Assembly: GCA_963966185.1 (NCBI GenBank)
Contig: CAWZYM010000273.1
Span: 53,501-117,500 of the forward strand
DNA: 64,000 nucleotides
From: Rhabditoides inermis
Lineage: Eukaryota > Nematoda > Chromadorea > Rhabditida > Rhabditidae
Direction: 5' to 3'
Position numbers and translations under genes: made by a program. The stretch's first letter is position 1. Each line of letters opens with the position of its first letter. Shown here piece by piece: positions 23,665-34,704 of this stretch. Below the pieces are notes generated by a model. It did not search any database and was not told the DNA's origin. It saw nothing but the letters and a program-made list of their open reading frames with translations.

Positions 23665-24512
23665 CGCACTTCTCCACAAAAGTGTACTGTCCCTTTTGTC
23701 CCGCAATATCCTCCACTCCCGACATCATGTAGTCGAGATACTAAACATTTATTACATGGCTAACGAATATATAAATGATATATGTTGATCATAATCTCAG
23801 AAAACACCTTTGAATGAACATGAATGACTACGAAAATGCGCCCGCGTTCTGTCTTTGATTCGTGCGTTAGGGATGTCACAAAATCAGCGTGTGCGAGTTT
23901 ATTCGCACAATGAGTACTTGTGTGCATTGTGCACAATCATAGTGTTTTCTGGCACTACCTTGTTGTACACGCTCTCGGTCATCGTCGGCGTCCTGTCCTC
24001 ACTCTTCTCCACGTTGAGGAAGTTGAGCAGCGGACGGATCGTCATACCCTGAACAGTTCTCACTGAGTGAGTGATTGTGCCAGTTATTTGTGTGCCAGTT
24101 ATTGTCAGTGGAACTTCCAAACTCGTTGCGTTTCTGCCAAACATGTCTTTATACCTGCAGGAACACGGTGAAGTAGATGACGGCGATGGTGGCTGTGAGA
24201 AACATGGGCTTGGCTGCGATCGAGTCCGACATCGACGCCACCAGACCGAACGCAATGGCGCCTGGATAGAACTTGTTTCATCATGAATTCGATGAACCAC
24301 ATGTTCTGATGTTCATTGAATCACCGAGATGAGTAGATGACGGCGAAGAAGACTCGGATTGATACGATACAAATGACTACTAAATGACCCACCTCGCAGT
24401 CCTCCATAGGACAGCACGAATTGGTCGAGGGCAGAGAACTTCTTCTGCCGGAAGCGGTTCAAAAACGCACACTGCACCACCACGCCTGCAGCATGCAGTG
24501 TATTGATTCATT

Positions 24513-24548
<36 letters not shown>

Positions 24549-26223
24549 GTTCTCTCTCTCTATTTACAGTAACCCACCAACGGTCCTGCATACGAGGACC
24601 AGTCCGATGGTGGCTCCGATGAACGCATAGTCAATGTTGTGCTCATAGGAGACCGTCGACAGACCGAGGAACATGAAGATAACCTAGAAAGTGCTTCTTA
24701 TCGCTCTTATCAACTCATCTGCCCCATTTGTCAAATTAAACAAGTACATTAAATTAAACATTGGTTCTTATAACAGTTCATAAACAATTTCATACCGTAG
24801 TTTGTACACATTTCAATCACAGTTTGAATGAATACGGTTAAAAAATACCGTTTCGGTGCAGGACGCGAGAATCTTGACGAAATACTTGACGGAGTTGGCT
24901 GCGGCGGTGGTGATGTTGCCCTTGACGTACTGCTTCATGCACATCCCGCACACCGCGATGCTGAAGTGAGAAATCGGCAACATTCGCACGACGTGGTGAG
25001 ATATGCGGTGAAGTGCACCACGTGACGCAAAACTCACGCAATGATGGACGACAGCGAGAGCATTTCGGCGGTGAGATAGGCCATGTAGGGAATGATGAAG
25101 ATAAACACGGGGGCGAGAGTGCGCGACAGATGAGTGTACCTGTGTTAGGAGATTAAGCTAACGAGAAGAAGAGATTGACAATGCGCATCGCTCATTCTCT
25201 GATACCTCGGTTGTGAAACGTATCCAACCAAAATTCACCTACTGCATCATTGGGCTTCTACTAGAAAAACCGCGGGATAAAAAGAAGAATAAAAATAAGA
25301 AGAATAAGAATAAGAAGATAAAAACTATACTGGTCATTTAGTCAACTATAACGAAATCGTTTCCCTCACTTGGTGGCGAGTGCAGCCACTGCAGCAAAGA
25401 CCACTCCTATCACTAGTCCACCCAGCGAGATGACGAAGAACGACAGAGCGCCGCTGCCTGAAGGAAATAGGATATAGGAATGAGAATATGTATAGGTACG
25501 TGACAATTGTAGTGTCTGGTTGAAAAAGAGCCTTGTTAGCCTTGATTGTCTGTTTTGCGTTGGAAAGCAGCCGTTTTGAAAAAAAAAACATACTTTTATC
25601 ACTCTCACTTTGTTCGCTGTAAGCTTACAAAAGTCGCGACGATACTTTTTCACGTTTCTTCTTGTTGTCGTAGTCGTAGTTTTTGTTACAAACTATCGTA
25701 TAAAAATCAGTTAAACTTTTCCGCTTCTCCCACCATACTCCACCGGGCCCAGGTTCTCCGGTCCGATTTCGTTGAACGACGAGAACATGTTGTACAGCAC
25801 CTGCGAAGAAACAGAATCAGCTCAACACTATCAGAATCTCACTGAAGACTGAGAAAACTGATTGTTATGCATATATCTCTGTGATCTCTGTGATAGCTCA
25901 TTCTCTCATCACTCTCGCTGCCAGTCTGTTTAAGGCACACTATATCGAATTATGTAGTTCGATTGGAGTCGCGATATAAATAGTGCGTACGAAATTTGAT
26001 TTTCTGACTGAGTGTGAGCTCTTCTTAAACTATCGAGAATTAAATGGAACTTGGAGAGTCTATTTAAGTAACGATGAACAAGAAAAAAGGACACGCACTA
26101 CGGTGACGCCGTCGTTGAAGAGAGCCTCGCCGAAGACGTTGATGAAGAGGAACTCGTTGACGTGGATCTCCTGAAGAGAGAAGGAGGGTGAAAGTGAGAG
26201 ATAGAGAGAGAAACAGGAAGAGA

Positions 26224-26265
<42 letters not shown>

Positions 26266-26276
26266 TGAGAGAGAGA

Positions 26277-26315
<39 letters not shown>

Positions 26316-27963
26316 GTGCCTGGAAGACAGCAATCACAGCCACCGGATCGACTGCAGAGATTAGCGCGGAGAAAACGAGAATCTGAATGATATGAAGTAA
26401 AACAAACGTTCTCATAAATTCAGTAGAATGTGGAACAAACGATAATTTCGAAAATAAATTTTTGTAAAAAAAATCTGGCAACAGGTTCTGAAAATGAATG
26501 CACCTCAAACGTGGAGAAGGGCATGGAGAAGGGATAGTAGTAGGAGATGGTGAGAAGACCACCGCCTGAAAACAACGTTCAGTTTCCGAGCAACAACGAC
26601 ACCGACAGTGAACTGTAAAACATTTGTTCTTTCAAATTTGAACATACCAATGGCTAAAGTGTTCCAAATCGTTCCGATGATGGAGAATAGCATCACCGAG
26701 TCGATGTTCCCGAAGAGAGCGCGATTCGGCATGAAGTAACCTGCAGTTTTCACATGTAAGTTCTAATCTGAACAAGCTGAACAGACGAATGCTAACAAGT
26801 CGAAACATTCTGAACAGGAATGAAACACGTGCCCGCATCGAAGATGATAGGCGGCAGTAGGTAGATGAAGAACGTGTGTGCTCCGAGCTGATAGACCGAC
26901 GAGGACAAGCCGAACTCGCGTAGGATCAGACCCAAGCCCAGACCCACCTAGAAGACCAGCACTGTGTTATCATCTTCTGAGAGGGAGAGTTGTACAGTAA
27001 ACACTCTTTTTTGATGGGTTTTTGAGTGTTTACATTCGCAGTCAGTGTGCAATGACAATCGTTTCTACACTTTTGCTGGTTCTGTAGAAGACACACACGT
27101 AACTTTACAAAAAAGTAGCGAGGTTTGTACAATAGAATTTGCACCAACTTTTAGGCATTCTTTCTATCGTGATTCATGGTGTACAATGTTGGGGGTGGGA
27201 TTATTTTGCAAACTTGTCCCGCATGTTCTCGTGGCGTTGTGATATTCGATGTACATATGTGCATGACTATCACGCGTTGTGTTCTCGACCGACAATGATG
27301 AGTAGCGAGCTCTCCGGCAGGTAGTTGGACGTGCCCGACACCTTGAACACTGAAAGCGGACGTGGTGTGCTTGTGTTTTCGATACGGCTGCATACCGATC
27401 TCTGCAAAGCTGGAGACGAGCAGCCAGACGAGGATCATATACGGCGTGTTCACGTGCGACCACTTCCAGCTCAGCATCTGCAAACACAAGAGCATGCTTT
27501 CGAGTTTTTGAGACAGAACAAGTGAATCAAGTTCAGAGCGTTTACGAATTCCTGTTATTTCAAGACGAAAACTGTCTCATACTCTAGACAAACTCATATC
27601 GTGTCGAAACCTCGAACTCTCACCTGTAGTTTGAAAAAATAAAATAAAAACGAGTTTTGCAACTACTGACCGAATGTAATTTTCAACTACTGCATTCTGA
27701 GTTGGAACTTGAGGATTGCTACTGAAATGGGGGGAAGAAAACAAGAGGGTTTTTTCGTGGTTCGGGATTGCTACTGTGATTGTAGGAGGGGAAACAAGAG
27801 GGTTTGTTTTTGTGTTGTTCGAGATCGCTACTGGAATTGTGTGAAATGGAAGAAGAGGGTGGCCGACCTGGTATCCTTCGTGTTCGTCCGCATGATGTGT
27901 CTCGTTCTGCGCGCACACGCCAGCCACTACCAGCGCCACGAGCACATACGCAGACCGCCGCAT
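19457..27963 (-). CDS. Na+/H+ exchanger (NHE/nhx family), complete
   Basis: Twenty-three exons with every phase consistent, 658 codons: 27868-27963, 27396-27477, 27294-27349, 26833-26947, 26648-26740, 26504-26565, 26320-26382, 26099-26170, 25734-25800, 25370-25457, 25038-25139, 24849-24960, 24578-24683, 24393-24485, 24155-24261, 23959-24048, 23670-23740, 23396-23507, 22895-22962, 22654-22738, 20154-20225, 19795-19890, 19457-19525. A signal peptide (M-R-R-S-A-Y-V-L-V-A-L-V-V-A-G) precedes about 12 membrane segments. Diagnostic motifs are F-D-A-G-Y-F-M-P-N-R, S-A-V-D-P-V-A-V, F-G-E-A-L-F-N-D-G-V-T-V (ion-site Asn-Asp) and Y-G-G-L-R-G-A-I-A-F. The acidic and basic tail suits cytosolic regulation. 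The family swaps Na+ for H+ to control pH, at the plasma membrane for this sequence class. Two introns need GC donors. ATG directly follows TTTGCAG. Confidence 0.95.
19533..19637 (-). repeat. (CT)n tract in the last exchanger intron
   Basis: CT on the plus strand (GA in the transcript), immediately upstream of the last exon. Confidence 0.9.
20298..20324. repeat. (CTGT)n microsatellite
   Basis: Five to six TGTC units inside the 2.4 kb exchanger intron 20226-22653. Confidence 0.85.
21190..21212. repeat. Dispersed GC motif TAGGGCGCGCCAGCCGGC
   Basis: On the minus strand this reads GCCGGCTGGCGCGCCCTA. It matches the tandem pair at 8015-8058 and partly 4591-4608, so it is likely a conserved terminus of a small mobile element. 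Confidence 0.5.
21573..22210. repeat. Repeated block with TGTTGTCACCGCAGCGGGGACGTG core
   Basis: A roughly 75 bp unit occurs three times (about 21575-21645, 21998-22070, 22098-22170). Each has TCTCTATAAAATTGTTGTCACC, GCAGCGGGGACGTGAAAGTA and a terminal GAATAGGAGAGAGA before a GA tract. A related TGTCTCTCGAAAGTCGCAGTGA unit lies at 21500-21540 and 21733-21783. All sit in the long exchanger intron. The last two copies are adjacent, as expected for recent tandem duplication within GA repeats. Confidence 0.75.
22494..22522 (+). mobile_element. Helitron-like 3' terminus (hairpin plus CTAG-T)
   Basis: GGCGCGC (22494-22500) pairs with GCGCGCC (22505-22511), followed six bases later by CTAG and then T. 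A short GC hairpin just before CTRR-T is the 3' end signature of Helitrons. The same hairpin occurs inverted at 6579-6596. No Rep/helicase gene is present, so the element would be non-autonomous. Confidence 0.4.
22805..22873. repeat. (GA)n microsatellite in an exchanger intron
   Basis: GA-rich tract between exons 22654-22738 and 22895-22962. Confidence 0.85.
23548..23662. repeat. (GA)n with G-runs in an exchanger intron
   Basis: GA tract interrupted by two G-runs between exons 23396-23507 and 23670-23740. Confidence 0.9.
26218..26315. repeat. (GA)n microsatellite beside a GC-donor exon
   Basis: GA tract in the exchanger intron 26171-26319. It abuts the non-canonical GC donor of exon 26320-26382. 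Confidence 0.9.
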
Positions 27964-28747
27964 CTGCAAACCACTGCTCGAGTGAGCATAGTTCCGAAAG
28001 TGAATCAAATACATATATATTCAGATTCGCCTAAAAATTTTCATCTAGAATTAGGAGCAGAGAGCTGGGAGCATAGATGAGACCAGAATCAAAATGGAGA
28101 TATGGTTGTGAGCTGCTAGCTGCTGGTGAGCTGGTAGATGGTAGAGCAACAACTATCACCTTCGCGGAAACATGCAGTTCAATGCTGACGCATCAGCGAC
28201 ATCACAAAAGGCAAACATCAACACTCAATGAAAGTCAGTCAGCCGCTGCGATGGTGGCGCTGCATTACAACTACTGGAAACAGGCAAGTGCATCGTCGGA
28301 GCTCGCAGTTTCATCCGCTTATACAATGTGCGAGATTTGCATAAGTGAGACTGCCGAGCGCAGCAATACCAATGCGCATTTACACATCGCGTTAGTCGAG
28401 CGAACCTGAGAGACGAGAAAAACCACCACTTGTGTCTGACAATGATGACAGCGATGCGATTTTCCAACATGACATCATTGTCAGTAAGATGTCTTTAGTG
28501 GATGCATTCTTTTGTACAACTGTTCCCTGTTTTTCCCTTCTCTCTCTTCTCTCCATTCTTTCGTTTCTCGGCTCCATGCACCGCGATCGTAAAACAATTA
28601 CAACGTTTTATGTACTGATAAGACACGCATAAACCACGTTGCGGGGCGCGCCCAACCGAGACCGCCGCTATGTCACCACATTTATCGTACACACATATAG
28701 TAATGGGGCGTGGCAGTCTAGCGGACCCTGTGGTGGTGGTGGTCCGT
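27964..28747. other. Gap between gene B and the exchanger
   Basis: About 780 bp between the end of gene B and the start of the exchanger, both on the minus strand. No exons seen. The ATG of the exchanger is immediately preceded by TTTGCAG, consistent with trans-splicing or a 5' UTR intron. A GC word GGGGCGCGCCC lies near 28640. Confidence 0.45.
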
Positions 28748-29074
28748 TTAGATCCAGCGAGCGGGCGCGAGGTAGACCGAGCCGTCCTCCTTCTCCTCCC
28801 ACGTAGCCGGCAGAAGGAACTCGTAGCTGCCGTCCTCCTGCGAAATCAATCGATAAATCGATAACAAATCGATCAGTGCTCACCTTCTGGCGGGTGATGT
28901 CCGAGTAGTCGCCGACGTTGGTGGCTGGAGAAAAAAAGTTACATAAAGAGACAAAACGAACAGGGAAAAAAAACATACACACGCGTTATTGTACGTGCAT
29001 ATCAGTAAATCAACACAAAAAAATAGAGAGAGAGAGAGATTGAAAAAAAAGAGAAAGAGGAGGAGGAGGAGGAG

Positions 29075-29107
<33 letters not shown>

Positions 29108-29445
29108 CAAGCGCGAGAGAGAGGGGGGAGGGGAGAGAGAGACCACCCACGGTTGCACTTGTTCACGTGTCTGCAGTGGGGGAACTGGGTGTCGGAGAAC
29201 TGCTGCGCGCCCTCGCATCCGAACCAGTTCGCCTAAACACTCATCGCTGATCAGCTGATCGAGGCTTATCAGCTGACTAACGTCGTTCAGCTTCAGCTGA
29301 TCATTGCTTGTCAGCTGCCTAATGAGTGCAGGTTAATCATCTCTTTTCCATTGTCTCACCCTCATCTGATGGACAGTCCTGCAGGGTCCGAGCTGGAAGA
29401 TCGATCCGACACCGGAGAGAAGCTGGGCCTGGTAGCTGAAACGAC

Positions 29446-29492
<47 letters not shown>

Positions 29493-30355
29493 AATCATTG
29501 ATCGGCCATTGATCGACTCACACAATTGTTCCACGAATAGCCCGTTTGTTTTTCGTTCTAGATCTTACCGTCACATTCATGACAGCCAGAAGGCGTCATG
29601 ACATTTTCAGACTAAAGCTTGAAAAACAAGACGTGCGACGCCACCCAACCTCCGTCTGCTGGTGATATTCTGTCTCGTCTACGACTAGGCCTCAAAAGTG
29701 CTCGATAGTGTACGCACGTGCACGCGTTGTTGGCGTCGTGGCGGACGTTGAGTTCGAAGGTGCGGTACACGGCGGTCAGCTGGTCGTTGTAGTTCTTGAT
29801 CGTCGATTGCGTGCACGACGTGAAGTTCGCGCTGGCCGCGTTCGCTGCAACAAGCAATTCTCTTTATGTCTCTCTGTCTCTCTGTCTCTCTGTCTCTCTG
29901 TCTCTCTGTCTCTCTGTCTCTCTGTCTCTCTGTCTCTCTGTCTCTCTGTCTCTCTGTCTCTCTGTCTCTCTGTCTCTCTGTCTCTCTGTCTCTCTGTCTC
30001 TCTGTCTCTATGTCTCTCTGTCTCTCTGTCTCTCTGTCTCTCTGTCTCTCTGTCTCTCTGTCTCTCTGTCTCTCTGTCTCTCTGTCTCTCTGTCTCTCTG
30101 TCTCTCTGTCTCTCTGTCTCTCTGTCTCTCTGTCTCTCTGTCTCTCTGTATCTCGCCTCCCTCTCACCGTAGAATCCGGCTCCGCACTGGAAGGCGAACT
30201 CGCGCAGCATTCCGTCGAACACGAACGCCTCGTTGGGCGGCATCCCGTTGCCGATCAGTCCGAGCGGGCCGAGACAGCGGCGGATGTTCTGCTGGCCGAG
30301 GCACTGGTACATCAGGGACAGACCGCTGCAAGGGAGAGAGGGGAGGTGAGTGAGT

Positions 30356-30401
<46 letters not shown>

Positions 30402-32215
30402 CACACCCTCACTTGCACATGTTGACGTAGTTGTTGAGGACGTAGGGCGGCTTGAGCAGTCCCTTGACGATGTCGCCAAAAGTGCGCGGGTTGGTGAACG
30501 CCTCGGCCAGACTGAATGGGCACAAATAAGAGGGAGAGAGAGAAATGTGCGTGCGGCACTCACTCGACGTTCCAGAAGGTGGCGAGCTGTCCGGCGCACA
30601 CCTTGAACTGCAGCTGGTCGCACGTGTCGTGCTCCCTGGGACGCTGCGCCGCAACCGCCGCCGCCAGCACGGCTGAAACCAAGCATCGCCCTTTTTTGAT
30701 CCTGTCTCTTTTTATCCTGAACAGCACTGCATTTGCAAACAGTCATGTCTACTTTGACCCTCTATGTTTTTATTAAAGGTAGTGTAACCTCTGAACGCTA
30801 AACTTCAAACATGAAAAAATTGTATTATATACATTATATATGTAGTAATAACTTGATGATTGATGGATGTTTCGTTCAATAATATTCACTTTTTGAAATA
30901 TGCAACTTGATAATTAAATCTACCGAAAGCGCCTATTGACGTGCCTTACGTCGTTTATCTCAGACTATAAAAGTTGCGGCGTTTAGCGGCGATGTTTCAA
31001 TGTCAGCTGTTTGCTCGAATGCTTTGAGTTTTTGTTAATTGTTTCCTTTAATAATTATTAAAAAATATATAAAGCCATTAAGCATTATAGAACTCGGGTT
31101 TCTTCATAAAACAGCAAAGTAGTGTAACAGATTGTGCAAGTTGGTGCATTTTTGACGGCCGAGGACCAATCTGAACCTTGGTTCGCATTTATCACTCAGA
31201 AGTTAAAATGAATTTTCAAAATAATTATTGTATGAATTGAAAAGCTATATTGTGGCAAAACATTTAAAAAAAATATCGTTGATAAACGTGTCAAGATTTG
31301 TTTCGTAACCAGAATCAGAGGGTACACTACCTTAAAAGGGCTGATCCGGACAAAAACCACCCCCCCCCCCTAATTTTATTGCATTTTCGGTTAGCCCAAG
31401 TATATGTGATACTGAAATGGTGTTTCATAAAGTCAAAAAATACGTTTCCAAAAAATTATGAGTCGAAAACGTATCTGAAACCTCAATTTCCCTTTTCACA
31501 GCGGGCTTCCTAGACGAGAAATCAACATTCTGTAAACTCAAAAAGTTGGTAGAGCATTGTTTTGTTTCCATCTTCGTAGATATTGTCATAACAGAGCTAC
31601 AAGCGATAGATTAGAACTAATCTGGCAAGATTGAGCCTAATCTGGACTTCAAACTATTGCTGTAGCAGCGTTGTGCGTGAATATATGAAAATGTGATTAA
31701 TTAATGATAGTCACAACTTTTTGAATTCTACAAAACTGCGTTCACAGAATGTTGATATCTCGTCTAGGAAGCCCGCTGTGAAAAAGGAAATTGAGGATTC
31801 AGATACGTTTTCGGCTCATAACTTTTTGGAAACGTATTTTCTAAATTAAACATCATCTCAGTATCACATATACTTGAGCTATCCAAAAATGCAATAAAAT
31901 TAGGGGGGGGGGGTAGTTTTTGTCTTTTTGTCGAGAATAGCCCTTTAAATCATTGGTAGGTTGGTATGTATGTTGTATGTATATGAACATAAACATGTTC
32001 TCACCATTTAGCTTCACAACGACATACGACATAAAAAAAACCCCAAACACAACGTGTAAAACTAACTTCACGTCCTTTTTTTTGTGTACATGAGCTAAAC
32101 GCGATCACTACCTAAAATATGATGTATGAAATTACTTAGTCAGTTTACATATCTCGTAGGTCGTTTGTAAGTTGCAAAATATATAAGTCTTACCGAGAAT
32201 GAGAGTGGAACGCAT
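28748..32215 (-). CDS. Cysteine-rich secreted protein B (paralog of A)
   Basis: Nine exons in reading order with matching phases: 32194-32215, 30564-30672, 30413-30511, 30168-30325, 29718-29844, 29360-29435, 29151-29232, 28884-28924, 28748-28837; 267 codons. The signal peptide is [17 protein letters not shown], and its first intron falls at the same place and phase as in gene A. The mature protein has about 12 cysteines, starting [10 protein letters not shown]. Landmarks shared with A include [25 protein letters not shown], and [12 protein letters not shown]. An extracellular disulfide-bonded protein of unknown role is inferred. Intron 1 (1.5 kb) contains a large inverted-repeat element, and intron 4 a CTCTCTGT array. 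Confidence 0.85.
29020..29142. repeat. (GA)n / GGA repeat in a gene B intron
   Basis: GA and GGA units with a G-run near 29122 between exons 28884-28924 and 29151-29232. Confidence 0.9.
29449..29490. repeat. (CT)n microsatellite in a gene B intron
   Basis: CT repeat between exons 29360-29435 and 29718-29844. Confidence 0.9.
29865..30152. repeat. (CTCTCTGT)n octanucleotide array
   Basis: About 35 units of an 8 bp repeat in gene B intron 4, with single-base variants (ATGT near 30009, GTAT near 30149). The uniform period distinguishes it from the plain GA/CT tracts in the neighbouring introns. Confidence 0.95.
31332..31946. mobile_element. Large inverted-repeat (foldback/MITE) element
   Basis: The left arm (about 31333-31530) and right arm (about 31741-31946) are reverse complements over roughly 200 bp, with about 90% identity by eye. 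They share AAGGGCT ends, a G/C run beside CTAATTTTATTGCATTTT, and GCGGGCTTCCTAGACGAGA at the inner ends. Both ends abut TTAA, compatible with a TTAA target site. No coding capacity. It lies in intron 1 of gene B. Confidence 0.8.
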
Positions 32216-33164
32216 ATCGTAGAGAGGCAGTGGAGATGCACTGTCCTCTCCTCTCCCCTATCCCCCCTAGCTGCCAACTCAATCACCGTAAAGCAACGCG
32301 ATAAGGAGGAGATAAGTGTTTACGATCTAGCTGCGCCCGGCTTGATCTCAGCTATGCGACCACGTCAGGGAATGAGATGAGACATCAACATCACTTGTTT
32401 CTTGGAAAAACCGTAAAATATGATGCTCGCGTCAAAAACAACAACAACGACAGAAAATGATTCCGAAATTTTTTTGACAGGAAAGACACAATTTACAAAC
32501 TTCAATCTTGCCAAATTGCAACAAAAAAAAAAACAGAAATCGCTTGTACATGATTGATATAAATCTGACCATTATGTCTTCCACTGTTATGTTTTTTCGA
32601 GAGAAAAAACGATAGCAGAATGCCACCCTGTACGACCATTCGGTCGAAACAGCTGTTTGTCCGAGATTGTCGTGGCTCAGCACGACTTCATGTCAATATT
32701 ATGTGTTATTATACAGTCTAATCATCCACTGTATATCATTTCCCGTGGTGAGGCGTCATCCAAATTGCGAGAGTCGGGAGTGTCGCGGCTACAGCCACGA
32801 CTGTTATTAAATAGTCAAAATACGCCATCCATGGTGTTTTACGCTCACTGTCGTGACACAGCGCGACCGTATTTTACCGGTGTTCATCGCGCCCGGCAGT
32901 TTGCCTCCTATCAGCTCGCGATACGCAGCCGCTGGCGATTTCGTATTGTCGAAATTCAGTCGGTTCAGTCCATGCGGATTCGAGTCAATTCATCGCAGTC
33001 TAGTCGATTCGAAATAAATCAGTTACCTGCGCACGGAAAGTTCTGTGAGCAAGGTGTAGTCAAATGGGTCACAATGCAACATAGTCGCAGTCAATTAGCA
33101 TAAATAAAAGTCATTATCCCCACTGTTTCCATTTCCCCACTGTTTCTCGCCAGCGAGCGATCGC
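32216..33164. other. Upstream of gene B; unsupported 148-codon open frame
   Basis: Holds the gene B promoter. A plus-strand open frame at 32657-33103 shows no recognisable domain and no splice partners, so I do not call it a gene. The last 50 bases may be the 5' part of the retroelement that follows. Confidence 0.4.
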
Positions 33165-34345
33165 ATGGAGATGTCAACATCCGAGACGCCGCAATCTTCT
33201 GGCAGCAACTCTCATAACTCTACCCCTCTCGCGCCCCAACAAGGAGTGAAGAGGAAAAAGGGAGGATGCTTCACTTCCTCTCCCAAGGTGACCGACGTGG
33301 TAGAGCTGATCAACGACGCCCTCAAGGAGAGCTACAAGAAGATGTACCGACCCCTCACCACCCGGATAGAGCAGCTGCAGTTCGCTGTGTTCGAGGAGAA
33401 GCTGACCGACATCTCCCATCGAGATCAACAAGCTACTCGCCACCGACAAGCCGCTGTACTCCAGTGTGGCCGCCCGTGTCTGCCGCCGACAACGCCCGCA
33501 TAGTCGTGCAGGTGCAGCAGGGAGTCAAGGACCAGGCTGAGGACGCCGATCGCAGCAAGCGTGCCTTCATCAAGAACCTGCCGGAGAACCCTAATGACTT
33601 CACACACTTTGCCGCCCTTCTCGACGAGCTGGAGCTCGACTCCGCTGTCGAGGTTTTTCGACTCAGAAACCCGCGGCCCGACGGCCGCTCACCCCGCCCA
33701 CATATCGCGAAGTTCACCTCGGAAGCTCAGGTGTTCTCTTTTCTCAAGAAATGAAACGCGAAGAGCCGTCTCGCAAACCTGACGAGCTCTGCCCGCCTCG
33801 ACATGTCTTCCGCGGAAAGCATAATCTACCGCCAAGCCTGGAAACAGGCCATATCGGAAAACGGCAAGGCGGGAGCACGCGTCTTCACCGTGCGCAACTT
33901 CAAGGTGGTGCGCGTGGAGACGCCGCAGCCGTGGACGCCTTCGAAGCCGCGCGCGCCGACCAGCTCGCCGAGCCAGCAGCCGCCGCAGCCAATGCAGCAG
34001 TCGCCCGCAGTCGCTGTCTGAGAGTCGCGCAGCACAACGTCCGCTCTACGGCATTGAGACTGAAGAGGAATCCTCGAAGACGATGACACTCTCTGAGACG
34101 TCTCTTCGCGATCGATCGTTGAAGCTCGGATCTTCCGTCGCCGAGATCGGAACTTTCCCAGAAGCCGCAAGAAGGAGATGACAAACACTACCAACAACAC
34201 GTACGCATCCACGGGACCACCGAAATCCGTATTGTTGGGACTCGCAGTAAGCGTTGTATTACTGTACTTTACCGTAATCTTACTGTAGTTTACATTACCA
34301 TGTGCTACTTGATTCGAGATAAATATTCTGATTCTGATTCTTCTT
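33165..34345 (+). pseudogene. Broken non-LTR retrotransposon (ORF1-like, truncated ORF2)
   Basis: ORF1-like protein begins M-E-M-S-T-S-E-T-P-Q and is rich in charged helices (about 33165-33415). It then continues through two frame changes (near 33412 and 33475). The RNA-recognition-like part reads R-A-F-I-K-N-L-P-E-N, V-E-V-F-R-L-R and H-I-A-K-F-T-S, as in ORF1 of L1/CR1-type elements. An in-frame TGA lies at 33752, and the frame reopens and ends at TGA near 34019. A second short frame, L-R-V-A-Q-H-N-V-R-S, resembles the start of an AP-endonuclease ORF2 but stops within about 20 codons, with no reverse transcriptase. The 3' tail (34300-34345) has ATTCTG units, also present at 290-345. This is a dead, internally deleted copy. 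Confidence 0.6.
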
Positions 34346-34535
34346 GTTTTAAGTTAAAAAAGTATTTTATTAAAATACGTTTAAGCATGCGTATATCTGC
34401 TCAGAAAAAAATCACACATTTAACATTCTTAAAACATCATTTGAAAGAAAAAAAATGTATTATATTAATCGAAATAGTCATTTTGAAATTTTAGTCAGCT
34501 GCGTCGCTGCAAAGAGAATTTATGCTTTTTGAAAA

Positions 34536-34700
34536 GGTAACTTCTATCGAAGAAAAGATGGCGTCAACCAGTAATCTGGCCTACGGAACCGTGCGAATCT
34601 AACTAACATGAATTGAATAAGTTCACATTGTTGCTAAGATGACCTTTGGATATCGCTTCTTAAAAAAAATCTAGCGCGAGCCCTATCCCGAACCAAAAAA
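34536..34700 (-). mobile_element. Dispersed repeat shared with 59780-59940
   Basis: Reads as the reverse complement of 59780-59940 with about 80-85% identity by eye. Shared words include GTTAGTTAGATTCGCACGG, AGCGATATCCAAAGG and GGCTCGCGC. The copy near 59746 ends in a Helitron-like hairpin, so this may be a second, truncated copy of a non-autonomous Helitron-like element. Confidence 0.6.
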
Positions 34701-34704
34701 CTGA

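Noticed and set aside
29685..30357. Several open frames of 150-185 codons across 29865-30152
   Set aside because: They come from the octanucleotide repeat; real coding sequence there is two exons of gene B on the minus strand.
32657..33103. 148-codon plus-strand open frame
   Set aside because: No recognisable domain, no splice signals and no composition difference from surrounding intergenic DNA.
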